Assembly: GCF_000812025.2 (NCBI RefSeq)
Contig: NZ_JWJE02000043.1
Location: forward strand, 1 to 33,100
Direction of reading: 5' to 3'
Length of the DNA stretch: 33,100 nucleotides
Origin: Bacillus thermotolerans
Lineage (GTDB): Bacteria; Bacillota; Bacilli; Bacillales; Domibacillaceae
Below, in pieces: positions 16,675 to 24,816 of this stretch. Under the pieces are notes generated by a model that was not told the origin of the DNA, made no database searches, and saw nothing but the letters and a program-made list of their open reading frames with translations. The position numbers and the translations under genes are program-made. Position 1 is the stretch's first letter; each line of letters starts with the position of its first letter.

Positions 16675-17247
16675 TTAGTTATTAAAGCTTGCGGAACGAT
16701 GATTTGCCTGGATCGACTGCTTATAAAAAGTCGGGGCTGTCTTCTTCAAGAAGACGAGCACCGCTGCCGTGATCAGCATTTCCGGCACAAGGTACGAAAG
16801 ATTGTACACGAGGGAATACAGCGCCACCGGTGTGCCTTCAGGTGCATAGCTTCCAAACCAGATCACCCCGGAAAGGAAATGGCACACAAGGCGCAGCGAC
16901 GTCCCCAGCAGAAGCCCGCCGAAAATGCGGCCGATCGTCACCGTCTTATGGAAAACGAAGACGCCGCCAAGACCAAGCACCGCGAAGGCCAGCGGATAGT
17001 CTAACACAAGCTGGACGGGATGCACGACATACCCGCCTGTCAATAAGCTGACGATACCCACTAAAAGCCCGGTCACAAACCCGGCCTGCCAGCCGCGCCG
17101 GAACGCCATAATGAAAATCGGCACCATCACAAGTGAAATGGACCCGCCGAACGCCCAGAGCGCACCGAATTCGATGTAGCTTAATATGACGGACAGCCCC
17201 GCCATGATCGCTATTTCGATCATCGTAATTAATCTGTTTCTTTCCAT
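16675..17247 (-). CDS. thiT: thiamine ECF transporter substrate-binding protein ThiT (YuaJ)
   Basis: 190-aa membrane protein of the ThiT family, the thiamine-binding S component of group II energy-coupling-factor transporters. It works with shared EcfA, EcfA' and EcfT subunits, none of which are in this window. About six helices are visible. The segment from HFLSGVIWFGSYAPEG to LYSLVYNLSYL (about 124-155) carries the histidine, tryptophan, tyrosine and asparagine positions that line the thiamine pocket in characterised ThiT. The ATG at 17247 is chosen because AAAGGGG lies 9 nt upstream; in-frame codons to 17307 belong to the leader. A TPP riboswitch and a hairpin covering the Shine-Dalgarno sequence precede it, so expression should fall when thiamine diphosphate is plentiful. 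Confidence 0.95.
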   Translation of the reverse strand: MERNRLITMIEIAIMAGLSVILSYIEFGALWAFGGSISLVMVPIFIMAFRRGWQAGFVTGLLVGIVSLLTGGYVVHPVQLVLDYPLAFAVLGLGGVFVFHKTVTIGRIFGGLLLGTSLRLVCHFLSGVIWFGSYAPEGTPVALYSLVYNLSYLVPEMLITAAVLVFLKKTAPTFYKQSIQANHRSASFNN

Positions 17248-17255
17248 AAAAAAGT

Positions 17256-17276
17256 CCCCTTTCTTATCCAAAGGGG
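17256..17276 (-). promoter_or_regulatory. thiT expression platform: hairpin sequestering the Shine-Dalgarno
   Basis: In the thiT leader CCCCTTT (17270-17276) pairs with AAAGGGG (17256-17262) around a 7-nt loop. The second arm is the only ribosome binding site of thiT. The hairpin is followed by AC, six Ts and then the ATG, so it could also act as an intrinsic terminator whose U tract touches the start codon. Confidence 0.7.
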
Positions 17277-17332
17277 TGCAAAGATACAATAGCTTGTTCA
17301 CATTCACGAATCATCAGCTGTTCTCGTATCTG

Positions 17333-17422
17333 TCACACATTCCCTACGCTGGCATCACCCAGTTCAGGTTCATAGAGTTGAGGATTTCTACCTCTCTCAG
17401 TCTAAATAGACACCCCTAGTGG
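17333..17422 (-). ncRNA. TPP riboswitch (THI element)
   Basis: On the minus strand the aptamer starts with ACTAGGGGTGTC, continues through GACTGAGAGAGG, and ends with GAACCTGAACTGGGTGATGC followed by CAGCGTAGGGAA, which are the conserved parts of the TPP-binding aptamer (pyrimidine-sensor CUGAGA and pyrophosphate-sensor helices). It lies about 86 nt upstream of the thiT start, with the expression platform at 17256-17276. Confidence 0.96.
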
Positions 17423-17484
17423 ACTTGTATGCTCTCAATATATCACAAAATACTGAAAGTGAGAACCCGTCAAAAAGAAAGGCA

Positions 17485-17513
17485 GTATAAGGCGGGAAGA
17501 ATTGGAAAGGATA
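17485..17513 (+). promoter_or_regulatory. candidate sigma-F-type promoter of katX-like gene
   Basis: GTATA (17485-17489) and GGAAAGGATA (17504-17513) resemble the forespore sigma-F -35 and -10 elements, with one mismatch in the -10 box and a 14-bp spacer that is slightly short. The match is suggestive because B. subtilis katX is a sigma-F gene. A 30-nt leader would result. Confidence 0.4.
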
Positions 17514-17546
17514 ATCAACGTCATCATGATGCAAGGAGGGAAAATT

Positions 17547-19148
17547 ATGAAAAAAGATGAAAATCAGGACAAACAAAGCAAGCTTGGCACAGGAGAAAAG
17601 GAGAACTCCTTAACGAACCGCCAAGGGCACCCCGTGACAGACAACCAAAATGTACGTACGATCGGCAACCGGGGTGCGATGACGCTTGAGAACTATGACT
17701 TTTTAGAAAAGATCTCTCACTTCGACCGTGAGCGCATTCCGGAGCGTGTCGTTCATGCGCGCGGAGCCGGGGCGCACGGCTACTTTGAAACGTATGGAAA
17801 AGCCGGCGATGAGGATGTCACAAAATATACACGCGCGAAGGTGTTTCAAGGTGCCGGCAAGAAAACGCCGGTATTTGTCCGTTTTTCTACCGTCATCGGC
17901 GGGACGGAATCGCCTGAGACCGCCCGTGACCCGAGAGGATTCGCTGTCAAGTTTTATACAGAGGATGGAAACTGGGATCTTGTCGGCAACAACTTAAAAA
18001 TCTTCTTTATCCGCGATCCGCTGAAGTTCCCTGATATGATCCACGCCTTTAAGCCGGATCCTGTCACGAACGTCACGGATCCTGAAAGAATGTATGATTT
18101 CGTGTCGCAGTCTCCGGAGGCCATCCACATGATCACCTTTGTCTTCTCCCCTTGGGGCATTCCGGCCAGCTACCGTGAAATGCAGGGCTCCGGCGTCAAT
18201 ACATATAAGTGGGTTAACGCAGAAGGCAAGGCCGTACTGGTTAAATATCACTGGGAGCCGATTAACAACAAAATTAGAAACTTAACACAGGCAGAGGCTG
18301 AAAAAATTCAGGCCAAGAATGTCAGCCATGCGACCCAGGACTTATATGAAGCCATTGACCGCGGCGAATACCCGGAATGGGAGTTAAATGTTCAAATCAT
18401 GGAGGATGGCGAGCATCCGGAGCTGGACTTCGATCCGCTTGATCCGACGAAGCTTTGGCCAAAAGACCAATTCCCCTTTCTGCCGGTCGGCAAAATGGTG
18501 CTGAACAAAAACCCGGAAAACTACTTTGACGAAGTGGAGCAGGCGGCATTTGGAACAGGCGTGCTCGTTGACGGGCTGGACTTCTCGGACGATAAGCTGC
18601 TGCAGGGACGCACCTATTCTTATTCGGATACGCAGCGCTATCGCGTCGGCTCCAATTACCTGCATCTGCCAATCAACGAGTCAAAGAAACGCGTAGCGAC
18701 GCATCAGCACGGCGGCCAAATGAGCTACGGCGCCGAATATGCCAAAGGGAAAAATCCGCATGTCAACTACGAGCCGTCGATCACAGGCGGATTTGAAGAA
18801 GCGGAACAAATCGGCCAGGAGCATCAGCCTCATTACAACGACAGGCTGGTGCGCGAAAAAATCAGCCGCCCGAATGACTTCAAGCAAGCCGGTGACACGT
18901 ACCGCGAATTTGAAGAGTGGGAAAAGGACGAGCTGATCAGCAACCTGGTCGACGCTTTGAGGGTGTGCCGCAAGGAAATTCAGGATACCATGATCGATCA
19001 CTTTACAAAGGCGGACGAAGAATACGGACGCCGTGTCGCTGAAGGACTTAAGCAGGCTATGCAGGAAACAGAGCATACCGGCAGCGCAGATGCGGATGAA
19101 GCCGTCGATGAGGCTAAAAAGCTCGGCGGCGAATCGGATGGTTATTAA
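17547..19148 (+). CDS. katX: monofunctional heme catalase, KatX-like
   Basis: 533-aa small-subunit heme catalase that splits hydrogen peroxide to water and oxygen. The catalytic histidine is in [15 protein letters not shown] and the distal asparagine in [13 protein letters not shown]. The proximal heme tyrosine is in [21 protein letters not shown]. The N-terminus ([19 protein letters not shown]) and the [12 protein letters not shown] segment agree, from memory, with B. subtilis KatX, the catalase made in the forespore that protects germinating spores, rather than vegetative KatA. The last 35 residues form an acidic Ala/Asp/Glu-rich tail beyond the usual family end. The ATG at 17547 follows AGGAGGG; an in-frame ATG-like start at 17502 is rejected for lack of a site. 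It diverges from thiT and has its own terminator. Confidence 0.92.
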   Translation: MKKDENQDKQSKLGTGEKENSLTNRQGHPVTDNQNVRTIGNRGAMTLENYDFLEKISHFDRERIPERVVHARGAGAHGYFETYGKAGDEDVTKYTRAKVFQGAGKKTPVFVRFSTVIGGTESPETARDPRGFAVKFYTEDGNWDLVGNNLKIFFIRDPLKFPDMIHAFKPDPVTNVTDPERMYDFVSQSPEAIHMITFVFSPWGIPASYREMQGSGVNTYKWVNAEGKAVLVKYHWEPINNKIRNLTQAEAEKIQAKNVSHATQDLYEAIDRGEYPEWELNVQIMEDGEHPELDFDPLDPTKLWPKDQFPFLPVGKMVLNKNPENYFDEVEQAAFGTGVLVDGLDFSDDKLLQGRTYSYSDTQRYRVGSNYLHLPINESKKRVATHQHGGQMSYGAEYAKGKNPHVNYEPSITGGFEEAEQIGQEHQPHYNDRLVREKISRPNDFKQAGDTYREFEEWEKDELISNLVDALRVCRKEIQDTMIDHFTKADEEYGRRVAEGLKQAMQETEHTGSADADEAVDEAKKLGGESDGY

Positions 19149-19157
19149 CCGCGACTT

Positions 19158-19186
19158 CCCCTCGCTTACATAAGCGGGGGTTTTTT
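19158..19186 (+). terminator. Rho-independent terminator of katX-like gene
   Basis: CCCCTCGCTTA (19158-19168) pairs with TAAGCGGGGG (19171-19180), followed by six Ts. It begins 10 bp after the stop codon. Confidence 0.9.
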
Positions 19187-19310
19187 GCATTCCTCTTTCC
19201 CCTGCTCACGAAACCATCGTACCTGCCATACACTAAAACGAAGCAGAGCTTTGTGACTATCGCCCGTTCGCTCATTTTTTAATGATTACCGATGAAAGCA
19301 GGTGCGTACA

Positions 19311-19805
19311 TTGAATCATACCGTCAAACCCGGCGAAACCTTGTCCTCCATCGCCGCCGATTATCGTGTGTCTGTCAGCCGCCTTCTGGCAGCCAACCCT
19401 GGCATCAACCCGAACCTGATTTATCCAGGACAGCGAATCCGCATTCCTGGGCTCCCTTCCCCCTCCTCCAGCCCTTACGACATTCACGTATCACTGTCAA
19501 ATAGAAGACTGACGTTAAGACGCAACGGTGTGGTCCAGAAAACGTATCCGGTAGGGGTCGGCCGAATGGTCTCCCAGACGCCTGTCGGAGATTTCGTCAT
19601 CATTAACAAAGCGCCTAATCCTGGTGGCCCGTACGGCACGATGTGGATGAGTTTGTCGAAGCAGCATTACGGCATCCACGGCACGAACGACCCTTCCTCC
19701 ATTGGGAAGTTCGTCTCCCGAGGGTGCATCCGCATGCACAACCGTGATGTGGAAGAGCTCGCCCGCACCGTTCCAATCGGGACAGCGGTGCACATTCGTC
19801 CTTAA
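19311..19805 (+). CDS. ykuD: LysM and L,D-transpeptidase catalytic domain protein (YkuD-like)
   Basis: 164-aa protein with an N-terminal LysM repeat (about 2-46, [21 protein letters not shown]) and a C-terminal YkuD domain (about 56-163). The catalytic signature runs from [10 protein letters not shown] to SRGCIRMHN, with His123 and Cys139. Such enzymes form 3-3 peptide crosslinks in peptidoglycan; B. subtilis YkuD is found in spores. The start is placed at a TTG (19311), because AAGCAGGTG, one base from the ideal site, lies 6 nt upstream and the resulting length equals the 164 residues remembered for B. subtilis YkuD. An in-frame GTG at 19302 would overlap that site. There is no signal peptide. 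It follows a catalase of the spore type. Confidence 0.92.
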   Translation: MNHTVKPGETLSSIAADYRVSVSRLLAANPGINPNLIYPGQRIRIPGLPSPSSSPYDIHVSLSNRRLTLRRNGVVQKTYPVGVGRMVSQTPVGDFVIINKAPNPGGPYGTMWMSLSKQHYGIHGTNDPSSIGKFVSRGCIRMHNRDVEELARTVPIGTAVHIRP

Positions 19806-19867
19806 AGCCGTAACGTTTGAAAACCCATAAATTCGGGCATAACGAAGAAGAAAAGGAGGAATGGAAA

Positions 19868-20209
19868 ATGACAGAAGAAAATCATGCTCTCCGGAAAGAC
19901 GGACAGCTGCAGCCCGATAAAGTGGACGATACGCTGGAACGAATGAGCTCTGACCGAATGGACAGCATTTTACAAGATTTTGATTCCTTTAAATCCTATT
20001 TAAAACAGCGGTTGGAAGTGGCAGAAAACATCGGCTTGAATGAAGAACAGCTCGCTGTGGTCACAGAGAAAATCGCTGACTATTTAGCCGAGCACGCCGA
20101 ACCGAAAAACCGTGAAGAAAAGCTGCTTCAGGAATTGTGGAAGGTCGGCACACAGGATCAGCGCCACCATTTAGCCCACATGCTCGTTAGACTGGTGGAC
20201 CAGCAATAG
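19868..20209 (+). CDS. ymfJ: DUF3243 family protein (YmfJ-like)
   Basis: 113-aa soluble, charged, mostly helical protein of the DUF3243 family. The conserved part is residues 20-110, ending in EEKLLQELWKVGTQDQRHHLAHMLVRLV, which closely matches B. subtilis YmfJ from memory; the function of the family is unknown. The ATG at 19868 has AAAGGAGG 8 nt upstream; an in-frame ATG at 19817 has none. It begins 62 bp after the ykuD-like stop on the same strand with no terminator between, so the two may be co-transcribed. Confidence 0.85.
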   Translation: MTEENHALRKDGQLQPDKVDDTLERMSSDRMDSILQDFDSFKSYLKQRLEVAENIGLNEEQLAVVTEKIADYLAEHAEPKNREEKLLQELWKVGTQDQRHHLAHMLVRLVDQQ

Positions 20210-20239
20210 ACCCATCGTCAAACCTCTTGCACATACAAA

Positions 20240-20265
20240 AAACGCCTGCCGGCCGGCAGGCGTTT
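20240..20265 (-). terminator. Rho-independent terminator of ilvE (possibly bidirectional)
   Basis: A perfect 26-bp palindrome, AAACGCCTGCC then GGCC-centred symmetry to GGCAGGCGTTT. On the minus strand it is followed by a T run (TTTTGTATG), so it ends ilvE. On the plus strand the tail is poor but it may still stop the ymfJ transcript. Confidence 0.85.
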
Positions 20266-20276
20266 CACGTTTGATC

Positions 20277-21374
20277 TTATTTTACTGGGACAGATTGTTC
20301 TTCCACTTCAACAACCCAGTTGAACGGATCTGGCTCCGCTCCTTTTTGGATGCCTGTGATCGTGTCATACAGCTTCTTCGCCGTTGAGCCGATCTCCCCG
20401 TTATTAACGACAATCTTTCTGTCCTCCCAGAGGAATTCCCCGATTGGAGAAATAACGGCCGCTGTGCCTGTACCAAACGATTCTTCTAACTGGCCAGACT
20501 GGGAAGCTTCGTAGATCTCTTCCATTGATACACGGCGCTCTGTCACTTTCATTCCCCAGTGCTTCAGCATCTCAATCGTAGACTTTCTTGTGATCCCGTC
20601 GAGAATGCTGCCGTTCAGCGCTGGCGTCACGATTTCACCATTGATCTTGAAGAAGACGTTCATGCTTCCTACTTCTTCAATGTATTTCTTTTCTACTCCA
20701 TCGAGCCAAAGCACCTGTGAATACTTCTTCTCATCGGCAACTTCCTGCGCCTTTAAGCTCGACGCATAGTTTCCGCCTGTTTTCGCTTCTCCGGTACCGC
20801 CGGCAACCGCGCGTACAAATTTGTTTTCCACTAAAATCTTAACCGGCTTAATGCCTTCCGCATAGTAAGAGCCTACCGGCGACATGATGATGATGAATTT
20901 GTAGTTATGGGCTGGAGCAACGCCAAGGAACGGCTCCGTTGAGATAATGAACGGACGGATATAAAGAGACGTTCCTTCTGCGCTCGGTACCCACTCCTTA
21001 TCTACTGCCACCAATTGTTTCAATGCCTCCAGTGCCAAGTCTTCATCAACGGCAGGAATGCACATCCGGTCGTTGGAGCGGTTTAAGCGCTGGAAGTTTT
21101 GCGTCGGACGGAATAATAAAATGCGGTCATCTTCCGTTCTGTAAGCCTTCAGTCCCTCAAACACACTTTGTCCGTAATGAAAGATCATACAAGACGGATC
21201 CAATGAAAGCGGTTGGTACGGGACGATGCGGGGATCGTGCCACCCTTTGCCTTCTGTATAATCCATGATAAACATGTGGTCCGTAAAGTGTCTTCCAAAC
21301 CCTAGCCCGTCCTCGTTCGGTTTAGGCTTTCTTTCGGAAGCAAGCTCCACCTGAATAGTATGTTCTTCTGCCAT
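20277..21374 (-). CDS. ilvE: branched-chain amino acid aminotransferase
   Basis: 365-aa PLP-dependent class IV aminotransferase that interconverts Leu, Ile and Val with their 2-oxoacids. The Schiff-base lysine is K198 in AKTGGNYASSL. Other matching segments are HYGQSVFEGLKAYRT (66-80), YIRPFI (138-143), and GTGTAAVISPIG, the phosphate-binding loop. Length and sequence fit the longer BCAT type found in Bacillus (YbgE/YwaA). AAGGAG lies 10 nt before the ATG. It is monocistronic, with its own terminator. A 9-bp inverted repeat overlaps the probable promoter and may be an operator. Confidence 0.95.
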   Translation of the reverse strand: MAEEHTIQVELASERKPKPNEDGLGFGRHFTDHMFIMDYTEGKGWHDPRIVPYQPLSLDPSCMIFHYGQSVFEGLKAYRTEDDRILLFRPTQNFQRLNRSNDRMCIPAVDEDLALEALKQLVAVDKEWVPSAEGTSLYIRPFIISTEPFLGVAPAHNYKFIIIMSPVGSYYAEGIKPVKILVENKFVRAVAGGTGEAKTGGNYASSLKAQEVADEKKYSQVLWLDGVEKKYIEEVGSMNVFFKINGEIVTPALNGSILDGITRKSTIEMLKHWGMKVTERRVSMEEIYEASQSGQLEESFGTGTAAVISPIGEFLWEDRKIVVNNGEIGSTAKKLYDTITGIQKGAEPDPFNWVVEVEEQSVPVK

Positions 21375-21444
21375 TTCGCACTATCTCCTTGCTGTGTATA
21401 AATTTGATAACTCGTTAGAACTAGTAATGAGTATGTTGATATAG

Positions 21445-21479
21445 TTTACTATTTTTTCGAATCTTTTAACAATAGTAAA
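21445..21479. promoter_or_regulatory. inverted repeat upstream of ilvE, candidate operator
   Basis: TTTACTATT (21445-21453) and AATAGTAAA (21471-21479) are a perfect 9-bp inverted repeat separated by 17 bp, about 70-105 bp upstream of the ilvE start. On the minus strand TTGTTA and TAAACT (18-bp spacer) overlap the arms and could form the promoter, so a bound protein would block it. No T-box is present. Confidence 0.45.
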
Positions 21480-21526
21480 TGCAAAATTTATTTTAAAGTA
21501 TTTCGACTTTTTTGTCCAATTGAATT

Positions 21527-23044
21527 TCAGGGCAGCAACCCTTGTTCCTTCAGAAACGCACTCGCCACCTCTTCGGCTTTCTTCCCTTCGACGCTGACCT
21601 CGTAGTTCATCCCCCGCATTTCTTCATCCGTCACCTTGCCGGCAAGCTGGTTCAATACCGTCTCTAATTCCGGGTATTGCTCTAATGTTTCCCTTCTCAA
21701 TAGCGGCGCCCCCTGGTACGGCGGGAACAAATGACGGTCATCCTCCAATACAGTCAAGTGGAACCGCTCCAGCTCACTGTCGGTCGAATACGCATCCACG
21801 AGATTAATATCGCCCGATGCCACCGCCTGATAGCGAAGCTTCGGCTCCATCGTCTGAACGGAAGGGAAACGAAGCCCGTACAGCTTCTGAATGCCCAGAT
21901 AGCCGTCTTCCCTGTCAGAGAACTCAAGCGTAAAACCGGCCCTGATGTCTTCTTCCACGCGCGCTAAGTCCGATATCGACTGGACATCGTGCTCCTCAGC
22001 GAAGGTCTCTGGTACCGCCAGTGCGTACGTATTGTTGTAGGCCATTGGCTGAAGCATCACGAGATCATACTCCTCCAGCAGCCCTCTTCTCGCCTGCTCG
22101 TACACGTCCTCCTGATCCGCGCTCACCGCCTCTTCCTTTAGAAACTCAGAAATCGCCGTACCGGTAAATTCCGGATACAGATCGATTTCTTCTGAACGAA
22201 GGGCATTGAACACAAAGGAGGTTTTTCCAAGCCCCGGCTTCAGTTCAACGTCAAGATCAGTTTTCTCTTCAATCAAGAGCTTGTACATGTTCATCAGAAT
22301 TTCCGGCTCCGCGCCCATCTTTCCGGCAATCACCAAGCTTTCTTCTTCCTTCTCTAAAAGCGCAGGAACAAAGGTCAGCGCGAACAACACCGCTAACGCT
22401 GTGCCTGATAGGATGACGGACCGCCGGAAGGACAGCTTCTCCGCCATGCGCAAAAGCACGTCAAAGAAAATCGCTAACAGCGCCGTTGGGATCGCCCCGA
22501 TAATAATGAGCGGCGCATTGTTGCGGTCAATGCCAAGCAAAATGATATCACCAAGCCCGCCGGCGCCGATTAACGCCGCGAGCGTCGCTGTTCCGACGAT
22601 TAATACCATCGCTGTCCGTATGCCCGCCATCATGACCGGCATCGCCAGGGGCAGCTCCACCTTTGTAAAGAGCTGCCGGCCGTTCATGCCCATCGCCTGG
22701 GCGGACTCGATGACCGCCTCGTCCACACCGGTAATTCCTGTGTATGTATTTCGCAAAATAGGAAGCAGCGCATACGCCACTAAAGCAATGACAGCCGGCA
22801 CTTTGCCGATGCCAAACAGCGGAATCATTAAGCCAAGCAGCGCCAGCGACGGAATGGTCTGCAGGACGGCTGTGACCCCAATGATGCTTTCGGCTGTCTT
22901 CTTGTGCCTCGTCAGCCATATACCGAGCGGCACGGCGATGAGTACCGCAAAAAATAACGCAATGAACGAAAGCTGGATATGCTCAATGAACGCCTGCAGC
23001 AAATCCCCTTTTCGCTCATGGAACGTTTGGATAAGTGAATCCAC
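21527..23044 (-). CDS. opuFB: fused ABC permease/substrate-binding protein, OpuF-type compatible solute transporter
   Basis: 505-aa fusion. Residues 1-230 form an OpuB/OpuC-like permease with about six helices and an EAA loop (GVDEAVIESAQAMGMNGRQL to LPLAMP, 106-136). From about 235 a glycine betaine/choline-type binding domain follows (VIAGKMGAEPEILMNMYKLL, YPEFTGT, VDAYSTDSEL, HLFPPYQGAPLLR). Because the binding domain follows a membrane helix near 212-230, it would face the outside. This arrangement is known from OpuFB of Bacillus infantis, which imports betaine-type osmoprotectants with the ATPase OpuFA. A GTG start at 23044 follows AAAGGAGGAGG. The upstream gene is an EamA transporter, and no ATPase gene is adjacent, which is unusual. 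ilvE begins downstream, about 150 bp away. Confidence 0.9.
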   Translation of the reverse strand: MDSLIQTFHERKGDLLQAFIEHIQLSFIALFFAVLIAVPLGIWLTRHKKTAESIIGVTAVLQTIPSLALLGLMIPLFGIGKVPAVIALVAYALLPILRNTYTGITGVDEAVIESAQAMGMNGRQLFTKVELPLAMPVMMAGIRTAMVLIVGTATLAALIGAGGLGDIILLGIDRNNAPLIIIGAIPTALLAIFFDVLLRMAEKLSFRRSVILSGTALAVLFALTFVPALLEKEEESLVIAGKMGAEPEILMNMYKLLIEEKTDLDVELKPGLGKTSFVFNALRSEEIDLYPEFTGTAISEFLKEEAVSADQEDVYEQARRGLLEEYDLVMLQPMAYNNTYALAVPETFAEEHDVQSISDLARVEEDIRAGFTLEFSDREDGYLGIQKLYGLRFPSVQTMEPKLRYQAVASGDINLVDAYSTDSELERFHLTVLEDDRHLFPPYQGAPLLRRETLEQYPELETVLNQLAGKVTDEEMRGMNYEVSVEGKKAEEVASAFLKEQGLLP

Positions 23045-23088
23045 AATCCTCCTCCTTTCTTCCTGTTGACTGTCCGTTTGTCTCTTGT

Positions 23089-23973
23089 TTACCCATGCGG
23101 AGCTTTACTCATTCTGGCTCCGGGAGAAAGAGTCAACAGAACAATGCCAAGAAACAGCAAACCCACGCCTGCCCACGCAGACGGAGGCAGCACTTCCCCG
23201 ACATAAAACACACCGAGCAGTGCGGCTGTGAGCGGCTCAGCCAGTGACAAGGTCACCGCTGTAGAGGCCGGCACCCCTGTCAGGCCGCGGGAAAATAACA
23301 AATACGCCAGGCCCGTTGCCAAGATGCCTACATGCAAGCTAACCATTACCCCGCTCATTTGCGTGATCCACGACAAATCATAGATCCATAGAAACGGCAG
23401 CAAAAACAGCGCACTTAAGGAAAAGACAACCGCCACCACTGCTTCGGGCGGCTTCTCAGCAAGCAGCTGTTTCGTTACGAGTGTATAGGCGGCGAAGGTA
23501 AAGCCTCCCCCAAGAGCCAGCGCCACTCCGGCCGGCTCAATCACGACCGCCTCCTTGCCGGCAAACAGCAGCAAACAGCCGACAACCGACAAGGCCGTCG
23601 CTCCCCACCAGCGGAGAGACGGCTTCTTTCTAAAGAACAGCCATTCCAACAAGCCGGCTAAGACCGGGGCGCTGCCAATCGTGACTACTGTACCGACGGC
23701 CACGCCTGTGATCTTCACCGCCGAGAAGAAAAAAGGCTGGAAAAAGGCCATGGCCACCGCTGCGGCCAGCGTGTTCTTCACCGGCCAATTCGTCCAGTCC
23801 AGCTTTCTTTGAACGAGGACGATCACTAACAGAAACAAGCCCCCAATCATAATACGCATAGCGGCGACTACGATCGGATGGACCCCGTCCGGCAAAAAGG
23901 TCTGCGCGGTTCCCGTCGTTCCCCACAGAATCGCCGCCAGCAGCACAAATAAAGCAGATACGTTTTCTCTCAT
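23089..23973 (-). CDS. EamA/DMT family transporter
   Basis: 294-aa protein with ten predicted helices in two EamA repeats (about 8-135 and 148-280), the drug/metabolite transporter superfamily to which YdcZ-, RhaT- and YedA-like exporters belong. LWGTTGTAQ near the N-terminus and PLTAALLGVFYVGEVLPPSAWAGVGLLFLGIVLL near the end are typical. The ATG at 23973 is preceded by GGAGAGG. It ends 44 bp before the GTG of the opuFB-like gene on the same strand without a terminator between, so both are likely co-transcribed. The substrate is unknown; amino acids or other metabolites are usual for the family. Confidence 0.9.
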   Translation of the reverse strand: MRENVSALFVLLAAILWGTTGTAQTFLPDGVHPIVVAAMRIMIGGLFLLVIVLVQRKLDWTNWPVKNTLAAAVAMAFFQPFFFSAVKITGVAVGTVVTIGSAPVLAGLLEWLFFRKKPSLRWWGATALSVVGCLLLFAGKEAVVIEPAGVALALGGGFTFAAYTLVTKQLLAEKPPEAVVAVVFSLSALFLLPFLWIYDLSWITQMSGVMVSLHVGILATGLAYLLFSRGLTGVPASTAVTLSLAEPLTAALLGVFYVGEVLPPSAWAGVGLLFLGIVLLTLSPGARMSKAPHG

Positions 23974-24144
23974 TTGTCACGTTCCTCTCCCGTATAACGC
24001 GTCAGCTTTTCGTTCCTTTCCTATTTTCACATAACTTTCCTGCGATTTGAAGCTTCTCTCAGAGAAGAGCATCTTTTTACACAATTTACCGATGTTGCTT
24101 TATACTTGATAGTAAACATACTGTTGAGAAGAGGTGTACACGCC

Positions 24145-24786
24145 ATGGACCTACATGCGTTGCTTAAGCAGTTTCAAAGCCGGACTCCCACTATACTGGG
24201 AAGCGAGAATTTTTCCAAATTTGCCGTCCTGCTTCCGCTGATTGAGAAGGATGGAGAGATTCATATATTGTTTGAGGTTCGCTCTCATCACATGCGCCGG
24301 CAGCCGGGCGAGGTTTGCTTCCCTGGCGGACGGTTTGACCCCGGGGATGAGGATGAACGCTTCACCGCCATCCGCGAAACGTCGGAGGAGCTGGGCGTTG
24401 CTCCATCTGATATTGAACATGTCGTTCCTCTTGACTTTATGCTGTCTTTCAGCCGAATCATTTACCCATTCGCCGGCGTCCTGCCGTCCTCAGCCGAGCT
24501 GAACTTAAATCCCGATGAAGTCGCAGAGGTATTTACCGTGCCGCTTCCTTACTTGCTGTCTGTTGAACCGGACTGCTACCCGATCCACTTCAAGGTGGAG
24601 CCGGAGGAGGACTTCCCTTATGAGCTCATTAACGGAGGAAAAGAGTACAACTGGCAGACCCGAAAGGTCAATGAATATTTTTACCACTATGAAAACCGCG
24701 TCATTTGGGGAATGACCGCCCGAATTTTAAAGCATTTTCTCGATATGGTCAAAAAATCAGCGCCATCCACCCGCTTTTCCTCTTGA
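24145..24786 (+). CDS. Nudix hydrolase, CoA pyrophosphatase type
   Basis: 213-aa Nudix enzyme. Residues 41-62 (ILFEVRSHHMRRQPGEVCFP plus GG) match the extra motif of CoA diphosphatases just before the Nudix box, and the box GGRFDPGDE to IRETSEELGV (61-85) carries the metal-binding REtxEE. Characterised relatives (E. coli NudL/YeaB, NUDT7) cut CoA to phosphopantetheine and 3',5'-ADP. AGAGGTG lies 8 nt before the ATG at 24145. It diverges from the EamA gene. Its TGA stop overlaps the -35 region of the proBA promoter and no terminator separates them, so some transcripts may continue into the T-box. Confidence 0.88.
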   Translation: MDLHALLKQFQSRTPTILGSENFSKFAVLLPLIEKDGEIHILFEVRSHHMRRQPGEVCFPGGRFDPGDEDERFTAIRETSEELGVAPSDIEHVVPLDFMLSFSRIIYPFAGVLPSSAELNLNPDEVAEVFTVPLPYLLSVEPDCYPIHFKVEPEEDFPYELINGGKEYNWQTRKVNEYFYHYENRVIWGMTARILKHFLDMVKKSAPSTRFSS

Positions 24787-24810
24787 CAAATCCTTCAAAT
24801 GATAGATAAT
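24783..24810 (+). promoter_or_regulatory. sigma-A promoter of proBA
   Basis: TTGACA (24783-24788) and GATAAT (24805-24810) are separated by 16 bp. The -35 box overlaps the stop codon of the Nudix gene. Transcription would begin near 24817, directly before the T-box leader. Confidence 0.75.
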
Positions 24811-24816
24811 TGTGAA

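Noticed and set aside
17502-17546. N-terminal extension of the catalase starting at 17502
   Set aside because: There is no ribosome binding site before 17502, whereas AGGAGGG stands directly before the ATG at 17547; the extension would translate the leader.
21375-21526. Possible CodY box upstream of ilvE
   Set aside because: No stretch comes close enough to AATTTTCWGAAAATT; only the 9-bp inverted repeat is objectively present.
22206-23069. Plus-strand ORF of 287 codons opposite the opuFB-like gene
   Set aside because: It is the antisense shadow of a well-supported transporter; its Ser/Thr/Ala-rich composition is typical of such shadows.
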